Part shown: positions 9,345 through 18,423 of the stretch, piece after piece
Layout: the number at the start of each line of letters is the position of its first letter
Position numbering within the stretch: the stretch's first letter is position 1
Assembly: GCF_023973145.1 (NCBI RefSeq)
Contig: NZ_CP099546.1
Span: 186,001-250,000 of the forward strand
From: Natronosalvus vescus
GTDB taxonomy: Archaea > Halobacteriota > Halobacteria > Halobacteriales > Natrialbaceae
DNA: 64,000 nucleotides
Reading direction: 5' to 3'
Notes under the pieces: model-generated
What the model saw: only the letters and a program-made list of their open reading frames with translations
What the model was told of the DNA's origin: nothing
Database searches by the model: none
Made by a program: the position numbers and the translations under genes

Positions 9345-10802
9345 CTACTCGAGTGGTTCCCCATCATTGACCGGTTCATCCGAGTCACCCGCTTCGACGG
9401 TGGTCTCCGTGGTACCGACGTTGTCGTCAGGAACCTCGGTATCGGAACGGTGGGCGCCGTCGCGGTCTTCGTCTCCGACGGTAGCGATCGAGTCGGCCCA
9501 GTCGTCGGAATCGGTGGCTTCGTCGTGACGATCGACGGTATCATCCTGAAAGAGCATCTGGCCGCCTGAACCGTCTCCCGGGACGGAATCGACGAGTAAC
9601 TCGAGTCTCTCGTCCTGGATGGCAGTCCCGGTTTCGCCCGCCCGCTCACTTTCGGTAGATGGGGCCGTTTCCCTGGACGGTGTGTCTTCGATGTCTCCGC
9701 CAGAGGTCTCGCGCCAATCGGGTTCGTGGACGTGATAGACGTCCCCTTCGACGACGTAGTAAGCCCCCCGCCGCCTGTCCTCGATCACGCGTCGGTCGGA
9801 GTCGATGGCGACGTCCACGATTCCTTCGAGGGAGTCGATGTCGATGCGCGGCCCTTCGAGATCGGCTTCCCCGACCCGGCCGGTACTGATCCAATCGTCG
9901 AACGCCTCGCGCTGGCTGACCGCCTCGAACAGTTGGCGTTCTTCGTTGGTGACGGTAATCCATCCCGTGTGTCGACCGTAGCCGAGGGTGGCGATACCCA
10001 CCAATCCGAACAGCATCAGTCCGAGCGAGCCGTACGACCGGAGCGGCCCGTAGCGCTGCTCAACCTCGAACGACTCGGTGAACGCGTGCTCACCGACGTT
10101 TTCGGTGTCGGTCTCGACGCCGTACGTCGAGCCGCCCGTCTCCAGGACGTACGCCGCGGTGTGTCTATTCGAGACCGGCTCGTCGTTCACCGTTCCGGCG
10201 ACTCTCGTGGTAACCACGACTGTGGCTTCACTGGTACCGGGACTGGCCCCAAGACTGTTTTCGATCGCCTCGATCCGGGATTCCACGTCGCTTACGTTGA
10301 CGTCGAACGAGAGCTGCATCTCTTGACCCGGTTTCAGCCCTTCGACGGCGTCCTGTCGGAGGGGCTCTCGCTCGCTCCAGTACGCGTTGCCGTCGTCGTC
10401 GACCGACTGGAGTAACAGGGACATATCGACGTCGACGTCGAACTCCCCGTCCGGAGCGTCGTACGCGTACGCGTACGTCCCCTCGAGTGTCGGCGAGATC
10501 CGTGTGTAGTACAACGGTTGGTTGCGCAGCACCTCGCCGTCGCTGAACACGGGATTTGGCCGCTGGACTTCGGCCTGATGACTGAGCGTCGGCTGTTCGA
10601 CCCACGTGTCGATCGTCTGCTCCTCCTCGGTCAGTGCCGGGTCTACGTGTGGTTCGTACGCGAGCCACCCACCCGCCATGACTGTCGCGAGGAGCACCCC
10701 GATCACGAGCAGGAATCGCCGGTCGAGGAACTGGCGAAGGCGGATGCGTCGACGGTCGTCGTCGGATAGTTCGTCGGTCGTGGATGCTGTAGAGCGTGTC
10801 AT
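9345..10802 (-). CDS. DUF5305 membrane protein, module A
   Basis: 485 residues. One N-terminal membrane helix follows a basic, charged start (about residues 28-48: FLLVIGVLLATVMAGGWLAY). Next is an outer beta-rich domain of about 230 residues, then a second helix (about 275-295: LGLMLFGLVGIATLGYG). The cytoplasmic tail starts with a conserved domain (QREAFDDWISTGRV, VDVAIDSDRRVIEDRRRG) and ends in a long acidic, low-complexity stretch. This is the haloarchaeal DUF5305 family. It starts 9 bases after the signal peptidase stop, so the two are almost surely cotranscribed. Function is unknown; the pairing, repeated in module B, suggests it works with the peptidase or the exported subunits. Confidence 0.85.
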   Translation of the reverse strand: MTRSTASTTDELSDDDRRRIRLRQFLDRRFLLVIGVLLATVMAGGWLAYEPHVDPALTEEEQTIDTWVEQPTLSHQAEVQRPNPVFSDGEVLRNQPLYYTRISPTLEGTYAYAYDAPDGEFDVDVDMSLLLQSVDDDGNAYWSEREPLRQDAVEGLKPGQEMQLSFDVNVSDVESRIEAIENSLGASPGTSEATVVVTTRVAGTVNDEPVSNRHTAAYVLETGGSTYGVETDTENVGEHAFTESFEVEQRYGPLRSYGSLGLMLFGLVGIATLGYGRHTGWITVTNEERQLFEAVSQREAFDDWISTGRVGEADLEGPRIDIDSLEGIVDVAIDSDRRVIEDRRRGAYYVVEGDVYHVHEPDWRETSGGDIEDTPSRETAPSTESERAGETGTAIQDERLELLVDSVPGDGSGGQMLFQDDTVDRHDEATDSDDWADSIATVGDEDRDGAHRSDTEVPDDNVGTTETTVEAGDSDEPVNDGEPLE

Positions 10803-10811
10803 GTGTGTGAA

Positions 10812-11963
10812 TTAGTCAAAGAAGCCGCCGGTTCGAGATCGCGTGCGCTGTCGGAGTCGAATCCTGTGACTGGTTCCGCCGAACAGTGTCCAGCTGACGA
10901 TCAGCGGTGTGGCAACGACGGCATTGACGGCCAGGTAGGGCGTCCACGGGTGGATCGCGTACAACGCGCCGATCACCGTCGGCGGCAGAACCAGCAGGTA
11001 CCGATACTCCGTCATCGATTCGACGTGGTAGCCGGTTTCGTCGTTCGCGTGGAGGGTTACCGTCGAATTGACCGACTCGTTGGCCGACAGTCTGTGTGGC
11101 TCGATGTCCGTCTCGATGCCGCTGCTGCGGGGCTCGAGATAGGAGACGATAGGGACGACTCCACCGTTGTGGATCGTGTACTCGAACTCGTCCGTCTCCC
11201 CCACGGGGATGATCGTCGGGTTCGCAGAGCCGCTCCCGTCGGTGCTGACGATGCCGTAACTCTCGGTTCCCACGGGAACGACCATCGCTGCGGTCGCACC
11301 GGCACACAGGAGGAGGACGCACGCGAGGAGGATGTACCTGGAGTCGATTCCGGTGGATCGAGTTCGTGATCGTTCGTCCGATCCCGTTCGCAGGCGTTTG
11401 CCCCTCCCTGTCAGCATGCTCGAGCCGAACAACACGACCCCGAGACCGAACAACACGTACGTCAGTTCGTCGGAGCCGACCTGTTGCCAGCCAAAGAGGC
11501 CGGCGATCGTCCCCTCCACCCGGTCGATGCCGCTCTGGAGGGCCATCACGCCCGTCCCGAGGTGGGGGATGCGGACGACCTCCCCGTTCATCGTGAGCGC
11601 AACGGTCAGGATCTGGCCGTCCGTCACCGGCGGCTCGTTCCGGCTCTGATCCGGGAACGGGTTGGCGTCACCCTGAGTCAGGTAGCCGTTCCCCTGCGTC
11701 CCGACCACGCGGTGGGTCGTCGGCCGTCCGCCGTGAAGCTCCTCGGCTTCGAACGTGACGACGTCGCCCTGCTCTATCTCACCGGCGACGGCCGCTGGAA
11801 TGGCGACGAACCCATCACCGGCGTTCAGCGTCGGCTCCATGCTCCCGGTCTCTACGTACGCGAACAACACTGGCTGTCCGAGTAGGTAGCCCACACCGAG
11901 TGAGATGACCAGTACGACGAGTACGATGGCCAACGCGTATTCCGCAAGCGTCCTGACTCTCAT
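10812..11963 (-). CDS. S26 signal peptidase with Ig-like membrane tail, module A
   Basis: 383 residues. An N-terminal helix precedes the catalytic motifs: Ser41 in TGSMEPTLNAGD, His84 in PTTHRVVG, Asp99 in GDAN. A His replaces the bacterial Lys, as in archaeal/ER and SipW-type enzymes. Beyond the usual ~200 residues it has a helix near 170, another near 215, an Ig-like outer segment (about 235-320) and two more helices near the end. Start ATG 11963 has GGGGG three bases upstream. It is the likely processing enzyme for the module A GTGAFS signal peptides, judged from position and type. Confidence 0.88.
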   Translation of the reverse strand: MRVRTLAEYALAIVLVVLVISLGVGYLLGQPVLFAYVETGSMEPTLNAGDGFVAIPAAVAGEIEQGDVVTFEAEELHGGRPTTHRVVGTQGNGYLTQGDANPFPDQSRNEPPVTDGQILTVALTMNGEVVRIPHLGTGVMALQSGIDRVEGTIAGLFGWQQVGSDELTYVLFGLGVVLFGSSMLTGRGKRLRTGSDERSRTRSTGIDSRYILLACVLLLCAGATAAMVVPVGTESYGIVSTDGSGSANPTIIPVGETDEFEYTIHNGGVVPIVSYLEPRSSGIETDIEPHRLSANESVNSTVTLHANDETGYHVESMTEYRYLLVLPPTVIGALYAIHPWTPYLAVNAVVATPLIVSWTLFGGTSHRIRLRQRTRSRTGGFFD

Positions 11964-12886
11964 TATCCCCCTCTACCGTGTCGATTCGGTTCGCCCAGTT
12001 TCGACCACGGACGATCAGCAGACCGACTCTCGATCACTGCTCAGTTCCTGTCCTCCCCCTGTCGTCGATACGTTCTCGTTCGTATCTCTGCGGTGACGTT
12101 ATCGGTCACCCCCATATACATACTGACGTTGTACCCCGCTTTTCGACACGAACACCCTCGAGAACGGGCCCGACATCCACACAACTCGGCTGAGCTCGAG
12201 AATTGGCGACTATCAACCGGTGCGCGTGACAATTGGTCGATGATCCATACGTCAACGCGTCTGTGACTCTCATCTGTTCCAGACGCCGTTTGAGATTGGG
12301 CGTACTGACGGTTGGCGACTACCAGGCAAACCGAACGTAACAGATTCTAATTAGTAAGCTGGTGCGCGGGCAACTCGCGTATGGCCGGCAGCATACGTGC
12401 AGGTAAGCGCGTAGGTAACCTGCGCGTAAATGTCAAATTACGATTAGGTAAGTGCATAGGTGACCTGCGTGTAACGTGTGGCGAACGATCCATTCAAAAA
12501 CAACACCAATATGACACTTCTTCCAGTACCACGAATCAATGAATCCATAGAACCGCAATACTTGGCCTGTCTTTCAAGACCGAACGACACAACAGAAAAT
12601 ATCGAAAGTTGGATGCATTCGGAAAACTTCCCGGAAGATTATCCTTCCTCGAACGCTCAACGAGAATGGCAACGAGCCACCCATCTCGAGTTGTTTCGAT
12701 CGTAACGAGAGCATTCCGTTTTCTGAGAAATTGCCAATCGATGTTGGGCCGTGAACGGTTACCTACCTTAAATATTCTGGCCGCTGTCATCAGATTCGTG
12801 GGTGACGACACCTCAGATGGTAGGGAATTCCTACCGGGGGAGGAGGTGCGTGCCGACGTAACCCACTCGTAGAGGGGGGAAATCCG
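11964..12886. other. Long regulatory spacer between divergent peptidase and regulator genes
   Basis: 923 bases separate the signal peptidase start from the winged-helix regulator start. The middle holds a 29-base direct repeat pair (12401-12474). The right half is lower in GC than its surroundings. The regulator start is preceded by GGGGGG at 12874-12879. I see no gene here that I can support. Confidence 0.5.
12401..12474. repeat. Two 29-base direct repeats with GGTNACC dyad, operator-like
   Basis: Copies lie at 12401-12429 and 12446-12474, 45 bases apart, matching at 25 of 29 positions; all four differences are transitions. Each centres on AGGT-N-ACCT. In the first copy the dyad extends through 12407-12427 with flanking GC pairs; in the second it is weaker. 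The location, in the spacer between the divergent peptidase and regulator genes, suggests a protein-binding site. Confidence 0.6.
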
Positions 12887-13483
12887 ATGAAAGCTAGTTT
12901 ACAACACAATTCGAGGGGGAAACGCAGCGTCCCAGTACGGGACGACTCGGGAGAGATTCCGCAGAACGACATCTTCGACATTCTCAGCAACTATCGTCGC
13001 GTCTGTGTGATCCAGTACTTGCAAAACGTGGAGCGGGACGTCGTCGAACTACGAGACGTCGTCGATTACGTGACCGAGCGAGAGACAACCAATTCGTCAC
13101 AGGAGACCAACTACAGCACCCGAAAGAGCGTCTATACGGCGTTACGCCAGACACACCTGCCGAAGCTCGACGACTTGGGCGTCATCGACTACGATAAGTC
13201 TCGAGGCGAGATGCGCCTGACCGATCGGGCGAACCAGGTGCGAATGTACCTCGAGTACGTTCCGGAGAACGACATTCCCTGGCACGTCCATTACCTGGCC
13301 CTGACGGGACTCAGCGGTCTGCTGTTGGTGACGACCTACGCCGGACTGTATCCGTTCGACATCGGGTGGGGCATGCTTACGGCGACGCTGTTCCTGATGT
13401 ACGGCATTTCGGCGGTCGTGCACACGTACCAGACACGACAGTCGCGATTACGGGATTTTGACTTCGCCCCGATCGAGGGGTAA
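12887..13483 (+). CDS. Winged-helix regulator with two membrane helices (DUF7344 type), module A
   Basis: 198 residues. Residues about 28-120 form a winged-helix region opening with DIFDILSNYRR and including TRKSVYTALRQTHLPKL, typical of DUF7344 proteins. Two helices follow (about 140-160 and 165-185), then a short basic tail, so it is a DNA-binding protein held at the membrane. Start ATG 12887 has GGGGGG seven bases before it. It diverges from the signal peptidase operon across a 923-base spacer holding a repeat pair that it might bind. The module B homolog at 40975 is closely similar. The regulatory target is inferred. Confidence 0.83.
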   Translation: MKASLQHNSRGKRSVPVRDDSGEIPQNDIFDILSNYRRVCVIQYLQNVERDVVELRDVVDYVTERETTNSSQETNYSTRKSVYTALRQTHLPKLDDLGVIDYDKSRGEMRLTDRANQVRMYLEYVPENDIPWHVHYLALTGLSGLLLVTTYAGLYPFDIGWGMLTATLFLMYGISAVVHTYQTRQSRLRDFDFAPIEG

Positions 13484-13705
13484 CACGGCTGCCAGTCCAC
13501 CAGGGCATCGCGGTACTCGACCGTCGACCGGCTGCCGATCTTCACACTGTAAGGAGAGCGGCGACACCGTTCGTCCACACGGCCGTCAGTTCATACGGGA
13601 CCACGATCGGAACTTCGGCTGCCATCGACCGTCGACCGGTCGCCTATCGTCCCTTCGTCAGGTCGCCACACGCACAGTAAAAATCGTCTCCGGTGATTCG
13701 ACCGA

Positions 13706-15673
13706 TCAGTCGTCAGCCGACGCCGCACCCGACTCCTCGGCCTGGGCCTTCGTCCAGGCGAGTTTGCCACCGGCGGCGAGGATGTCGCGCTCGCGTTCGG
13801 AGGCGTCGAGCGTCGCGGTGTACTCGTCGCCGTTGATGCGAACGGTGAACTCCTCCTGGCCGCTCGTCACCGCCTCGTAGACGTCCTCGACGATCTCGAT
13901 TTCGTCGCCCTGGTCGATCGACTCGTAGGTGTCCTCGTCGATCGTCAGCGGGACGATACCGAAGTTAAAGAGGTTCGCGCGGTGGATTCGGGCGAAGCTC
14001 TGGGCCAGCACGCCCTCGATGCCGAGGTACATCGGACAGAGGGCGGCGTGTTCGCGCGAGGAACCCTGACCGTAGTTCTCCCCGGCGACGAGGAAGCCGC
14101 CGTCGGCCTCGAGCGCCCGCTGGGCGAAGGTGTCGTCGACACGTGAGAGGGTAAACTCGCTCAGTTTGGGGACGTTCGACCGGTACATCAGGATGTCCTG
14201 GGTCGCGGGGATGATGTGGTCGGTCGTGATGTTGTCGCCCATCCTGAGCAGGGCTTCGCCGGCGATCTCCGAGCCCAGCTGGTCGCGAAGCGGGACGTCG
14301 CCGATGTTCGGCCCCTTGATGAGTTCGTCGTCGACCGCCTCGTCGGGGGCGATGAGGTCGGTCTTGGAGCCGTCGTACTCGTCGGGCAGTTCGATGCCGG
14401 GATCCTCGAGATCCTCGAGTTCGTCCGCCAGGTCGCGCGGATCGATGATCTCGCCCTTGAGCGCCGCGGCGGCGGCGACCTCGGGCGAACAGAGGTAGAC
14501 GTTGTCGTCTTCGATCCCCGAGCGGCCCTCGAAGTTGCGGTTGAAGGTTCGCAGCGAGACGGAATCGGAGGCGGGGACGTGGCCGATACCGATACACGCC
14601 CCGCAGGTGGCCTCGGAGAAGTTGACGCCGGCGGCCATCATCTCGGCGACCCAGCCCTCGCGAGCGAGCATCTCGGAGGCTTGCTTCGAGCCGGGGGCCA
14701 CGATGGTTTCGGTCTCCATCGAGGTTTCGCGACCCTCGAGCATCTTCGCGAACGGGAGGATGTCCTCGTAGCCGCCGTTCGTACAGGAGCCGACGATGAC
14801 CTGCTCGACGGACTGGCCGGCGACCTCGCGGACGGGTACGACCTTGTCGGGCATCGAGGGTTCGGCGATCAGCGGCTCGAGATCCGAGAGGTCGACGACG
14901 ATCTGGTCGTCGTAGTCGGCGTCGTCGTCGGGCTGGAGTTCGACGTACTCCTCGCCGCGGCCGACGCGCTCTAAGTAGTCCTGGGTCTGTTCGTCGGTGG
15001 CGAAGATCGACGTCGTCGCGCCGAGTTCCGTCCCCATGTTGGTGATCGTCATTCGCTCGGGGGCGGTGAGGCTCTCGGCACCCGGGCCGGTGTATTCGAG
15101 GATCTTGCCGACGCCGCCTTTCACGCTCAGACGGCGCAGCATCTCGAGGATGACGTCCTTTGCGGTGGCCCACTCGGGGAGTTCGCCCTCGAGGCGGACT
15201 TCGACGACTTCTGGCATCTCGATGTAGTAGGGTGCGCCACCCATGGCAACGGTGATGTCGATGCCACCGGCCCCGATGGCGAGCTGGCCGAGGCCGCCAG
15301 GCGTGGGGGTGTGGCTGTCCGACCCGAGCAGGGTCTTGCCGGGGGCGGCGAAGTTCTCCCGATGGACGTTGTGACAGATGCCGTTGCCGGGGCGGGAGAA
15401 GTGGGCCCCGAAGGTGCCGGCGGCAGAACGCAGGAACCGGTGGTCGTCGGTGTTTTTGAAGTCGAACTGGTAGGTCTGATGGTCACAGTACTGGGCGGCC
15501 AGTTCTGTCTGCACTTCATCGAGGCCCATCGCCTCGAACTGGAGCCAGACCATTGTCCCGGTGGTGTCCTGTGTCAGCACCTGGTCGATCTCGATCCCGA
15601 TCTCCTCGCCGGTCTCGAGTTCGCCCTCGACGAGGTGGTCGTCGAGAATTTTCTCGGTGAGCGTTTGTCCCAT
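13706..15673 (-). CDS. acn: Aconitate hydratase
   Basis: 655 residues. It interconverts citrate and isocitrate in the TCA cycle, in the cytoplasm, using a [4Fe-4S] cluster. The cluster cysteines sit in VIVGSCTNGG and EATCGACIGIG. The substrate-binding C-terminal domain carries NYGQGSSREHAAL. The gene could be read open to 15877, but the family starts at MGQTLTEKIL (ATG 15673), and GATAAA at 15701-15706 on the plus strand is a TATA-like box about 30 bases before that ATG. Length fits the archaeal short form. No clear operon partner. Confidence 0.95.
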   Translation of the reverse strand: MGQTLTEKILDDHLVEGELETGEEIGIEIDQVLTQDTTGTMVWLQFEAMGLDEVQTELAAQYCDHQTYQFDFKNTDDHRFLRSAAGTFGAHFSRPGNGICHNVHRENFAAPGKTLLGSDSHTPTPGGLGQLAIGAGGIDITVAMGGAPYYIEMPEVVEVRLEGELPEWATAKDVILEMLRRLSVKGGVGKILEYTGPGAESLTAPERMTITNMGTELGATTSIFATDEQTQDYLERVGRGEEYVELQPDDDADYDDQIVVDLSDLEPLIAEPSMPDKVVPVREVAGQSVEQVIVGSCTNGGYEDILPFAKMLEGRETSMETETIVAPGSKQASEMLAREGWVAEMMAAGVNFSEATCGACIGIGHVPASDSVSLRTFNRNFEGRSGIEDDNVYLCSPEVAAAAALKGEIIDPRDLADELEDLEDPGIELPDEYDGSKTDLIAPDEAVDDELIKGPNIGDVPLRDQLGSEIAGEALLRMGDNITTDHIIPATQDILMYRSNVPKLSEFTLSRVDDTFAQRALEADGGFLVAGENYGQGSSREHAALCPMYLGIEGVLAQSFARIHRANLFNFGIVPLTIDEDTYESIDQGDEIEIVEDVYEAVTSGQEEFTVRINGDEYTATLDASERERDILAAGGKLAWTKAQAEESGAASADD

Positions 15674-15700
15674 AGCACTACGAACTGGGCTATCCTGCCT

Positions 15701-15706
15701 GATAAA
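15701..15706 (-). promoter_or_regulatory. TATA-like box of acn
   Basis: Reads TTTATC on the minus strand, centred about 30 bases before ATG 15673. It argues for a short-leader or leaderless transcript and for this start. Confidence 0.45.
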
Positions 15707-15907
15707 TCCAGCGTGTTCTCGAGCCGTTTCGTCCACAAAATCCGTGCATTCGCCCCCCAATCGCGCAAGATTTGCGCAGATTCGTGGGGATTGGAACAAC
15801 ACCTCGAAATTACTATTCGGATTTGTGTACTTCTTTCCCCTCCGCACGACGCGATCGTTACGGTGAGGAGAAAGCATATAGGGATTGGATCGTCATCCGA
15901 TGATGTA

Positions 15908-16114
15908 ATGGCTGGAGATCTGACTGTCGGGGAGATCCTCGAGAAGGTGCACGAACGACGGCGACAGAAGCGGTGTCCCGACTGTGACGCCGTCGTGACG
16001 ATTCGCGGCCTCGGCGGCGAGTACCGCTGGGAGTGCCTCGAGTGTGACACGCTCGGCATCGGATACCGCACTCGCTCGGAAGCGCTGGCGGATCTTCAGA
16101 GCCTCCGCGGGTAG
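15908..16114 (+). CDS. Small zinc-finger protein
   Basis: 68 residues from ATG 15908. CPDC (about residue 22) and CLEC (about 43) make a zinc ribbon with a WECLECDTLGIGYRT core, common in haloarchaeal small proteins. The N terminus is helical and basic (EILEKVHERRRQKR), which could contact nucleic acid. It is divergent from acn with about 230 bases between. Role unknown. Confidence 0.65.
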   Translation: MAGDLTVGEILEKVHERRRQKRCPDCDAVVTIRGLGGEYRWECLECDTLGIGYRTRSEALADLQSLRG

Positions 16115-16222
16115 TCCGTCGGTCGATCGTTCCCCTCCTTCAACTGCCCTGCTCTCGATTGGCCTGCCTTCGACTGCCCCTGCTTTAGGTAGCTCTCCGT
16201 CGTACCATGGCTGGGTTTCACT

Positions 16223-16642
16223 ATGGCATTGAGAGAGATGGCTACAGCCGAAGTCGTGACAGCACACACGGACACCGGTATCCGGGACGTTCTGGATCAG
16301 ATGGATGAGAACGACGTTGGAAGCGTCATCATTACCGACGACGACGAACCGGTCGGCATCGTCACCGATCGCATGATCGCGATGGGCCTTCGCGACGTGG
16401 AGTCGATCGACGACGTCACGACGGCGGATATGATGACCGAGGATCTCGTCACCATCAGCGAGGACGAGACGCACTTCGAGGCGCTCGAGACGATGAGCAC
16501 CGAGGGAATCCGACGCTTGCCGGTCGTCGACGCTGACGGCATGCTCAGGGGAATCATCACGCTCGACGACATGCTGGTTGTCACCGCGAGCGAACTGAGC
16601 AACGCCGCGGACGTCATCGAGCAACAGACCGAATCCCACTGA
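16223..16642 (+). CDS. CBS-domain pair protein
   Basis: 139 residues made almost wholly of two CBS motifs: about 8-60 (TDTGIRDVLDQMDENDVGS, PVGIVTDRMIA) and 70-130 (MMTEDLVTISED, GIRRLPVVDADGMLRGI). Such stand-alone pairs bind adenosyl nucleotides and act as energy or redox sensors for a partner. No partner is obvious next door. Start ATG 16223; the in-frame upstream region has no better start. Confidence 0.85.
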   Translation: MALREMATAEVVTAHTDTGIRDVLDQMDENDVGSVIITDDDEPVGIVTDRMIAMGLRDVESIDDVTTADMMTEDLVTISEDETHFEALETMSTEGIRRLPVVDADGMLRGIITLDDMLVVTASELSNAADVIEQQTESH

Positions 16643-16792
16643 TCGGACGGTTTCGTCACTCATTTTTCCGAGCGATACGGTCGACACGAGCGCGGCGTAG
16701 ACGAAAAGTGATCGATAGGTACCCGCTCGAGCGACCGATTGCTCGAGCCGGCTGCATCCGGCTCGAACCGTCCACGGTGCACCGAGAATCGA

Positions 16793-18313
16793 CTACAGCC
16801 CGTACAGGTCGGTGAACTTCTCGTCGACGTACTCGAGGAAGTACTCGGCAGTCAGCGGCTCGCCGGTGGCGACCTCGATCAGTTCCTCGCTCGGGTAGCG
16901 CTGGCCGTGGCGGTGGACGTTCTCGATCATCCACTCCCGCAGCGGCTCGAACTCGCCCTCGCGGATGAGGTCGTCCACGTCTGCATCGAGATCCTCGCGC
17001 ATCGCCGCGTCGAGCTGGGCGGCGAGCACGCTCCCAACGGTGTACCCCTGGAAGGTGGCGAAGCCGTACGACCAGTGGGTGTCCTGGAGACAGCCGTCGG
17101 TGTCCGTGTCGGGGCGGACGCCGAGGTACTCCTCCATCTTGTCGTTCCACACCTGCGGGATGTCGGCGACCTCGAGGTCGCCCTCGACGAACGCCCGGTC
17201 GATCTCACACCGGAGGATGATGTGGAGGTGGTAGGTGAGTTCGTCCGCCTCCACCCGGATGAGATTGTCGGGGTAGATCCGGTTTGCCGCCGCGTAGGCC
17301 TCGTCGACCGTGACGTCCTCGAGGTGGGGGAAGTGCTCCTTGACCGTCGGGAGGAACAGTTCCCAGAACGCCTTCGTCCGACCGACGTGGTTCTCCCAGA
17401 ACCGCGACTGGGACTCGTGGACGCCCGAGGATCGCGAGGCCCCCAGCGGTGTGCCGTACTCGTCCTTCCGGAGGCCGAGCTGGTAGGTCGCGTGGCCGAA
17501 CTCGTGGATGGTCGCCGTCAGCGCGTCGAGCGGGTCGTCCTCCCGGAAGCGAGTGGTCACGCGGGCGTCGAACTGGTTGCCCGACATGAACGGGTGCGGG
17601 GCGGTGTCGAGACGACCGTGTTTACGATCGTAGCCCAGCACGTCGAGGGCAGCCTCCGAGAGGGCCATCTGGGTCTCCTCGTCGTAGGTGTGCCCGGCGA
17701 ACGGCGACGGCAGGTCGCGGCCGTTCTCCTGAATCTCGGCGATCAACGGCACCAGGTGCTCGCGGAGTTCGTCGAAGATGCGCTCGACCGTCTCGAGGGG
17801 CAGGTACGGAAGGCTGTCCTCGTACAGCACCCGATACGGATTCTCGGCGGGATCGATGGCGCTCGCGCGCTCGCGATGGAGATCGATCAGTTCCTCGAGA
17901 GCGGGCGCAAAGTGTCCGAAGTCGTCGTTGCCCTTGGCCTCCTGCCAGACCTGCTGCGTCTGGGTCTGGTGGGTAGTGAGCCGTCCGACCAAATCGGCGG
18001 GGACGTCGACGGCACGGTCGTACTTGCGACGGAGTTCGCGGACGACGGCCGCCTGCTCGTCTGTGAGTTCCTGGCTCTCGAGTGCCGACAGCCACGCCCC
18101 GACGTCGTCGTCGACGAGGAGTTCGTGCCCCATCGACGACAGCGTCGAGAGCTGGCCGGCCCGGGCCGGCGTTCCCCCTTCCGGCATCATTACGCGCTGA
18201 TCCCACCCCAGTACCATCGACGCCATCCGGACGTTCGTCAGCTTCTCGGATCGCTCGAGGAGCTGTTCGTAAGCGTCCGGGGTGTCGGTGGCAGACTCGT
18301 CAACAGTTGCCAT
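16793..18313 (-). CDS. M32 carboxypeptidase (Taq type), copy 1
   Basis: 506 residues, the usual M32 length. A metallo-carboxypeptidase that removes C-terminal residues from peptides in the cytoplasm. Zinc ligands sit in HEFGH (His270, Glu271, His274). The family's GVHESQSRFWENHVGR and LDTAPHPF motifs are present. A paralog at 20786-22315 shares the same residue numbering for HEFGH, so the two arose by duplication with little length change. Start ATG 18313 is the natural one. Confidence 0.95.
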   Translation of the reverse strand: MATVDESATDTPDAYEQLLERSEKLTNVRMASMVLGWDQRVMMPEGGTPARAGQLSTLSSMGHELLVDDDVGAWLSALESQELTDEQAAVVRELRRKYDRAVDVPADLVGRLTTHQTQTQQVWQEAKGNDDFGHFAPALEELIDLHRERASAIDPAENPYRVLYEDSLPYLPLETVERIFDELREHLVPLIAEIQENGRDLPSPFAGHTYDEETQMALSEAALDVLGYDRKHGRLDTAPHPFMSGNQFDARVTTRFREDDPLDALTATIHEFGHATYQLGLRKDEYGTPLGASRSSGVHESQSRFWENHVGRTKAFWELFLPTVKEHFPHLEDVTVDEAYAAANRIYPDNLIRVEADELTYHLHIILRCEIDRAFVEGDLEVADIPQVWNDKMEEYLGVRPDTDTDGCLQDTHWSYGFATFQGYTVGSVLAAQLDAAMREDLDADVDDLIREGEFEPLREWMIENVHRHGQRYPSEELIEVATGEPLTAEYFLEYVDEKFTDLYGL

Positions 18314-18423
18314 GTTTCGTCTCGATGTATACGACTGACTATCATTAAACTCTCGGCCGGGGATCGGGCTCGAGCTCGAACTCGAGTATCGACAGCATCA
18401 GTATCGACGGCTCTCTCCTGCCC

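Noticed and set aside
12478-12705. 75-codon frame in the regulator spacer
   Set aside because: Low GC, no family signal, and next to the operator-like repeats; likely chance.
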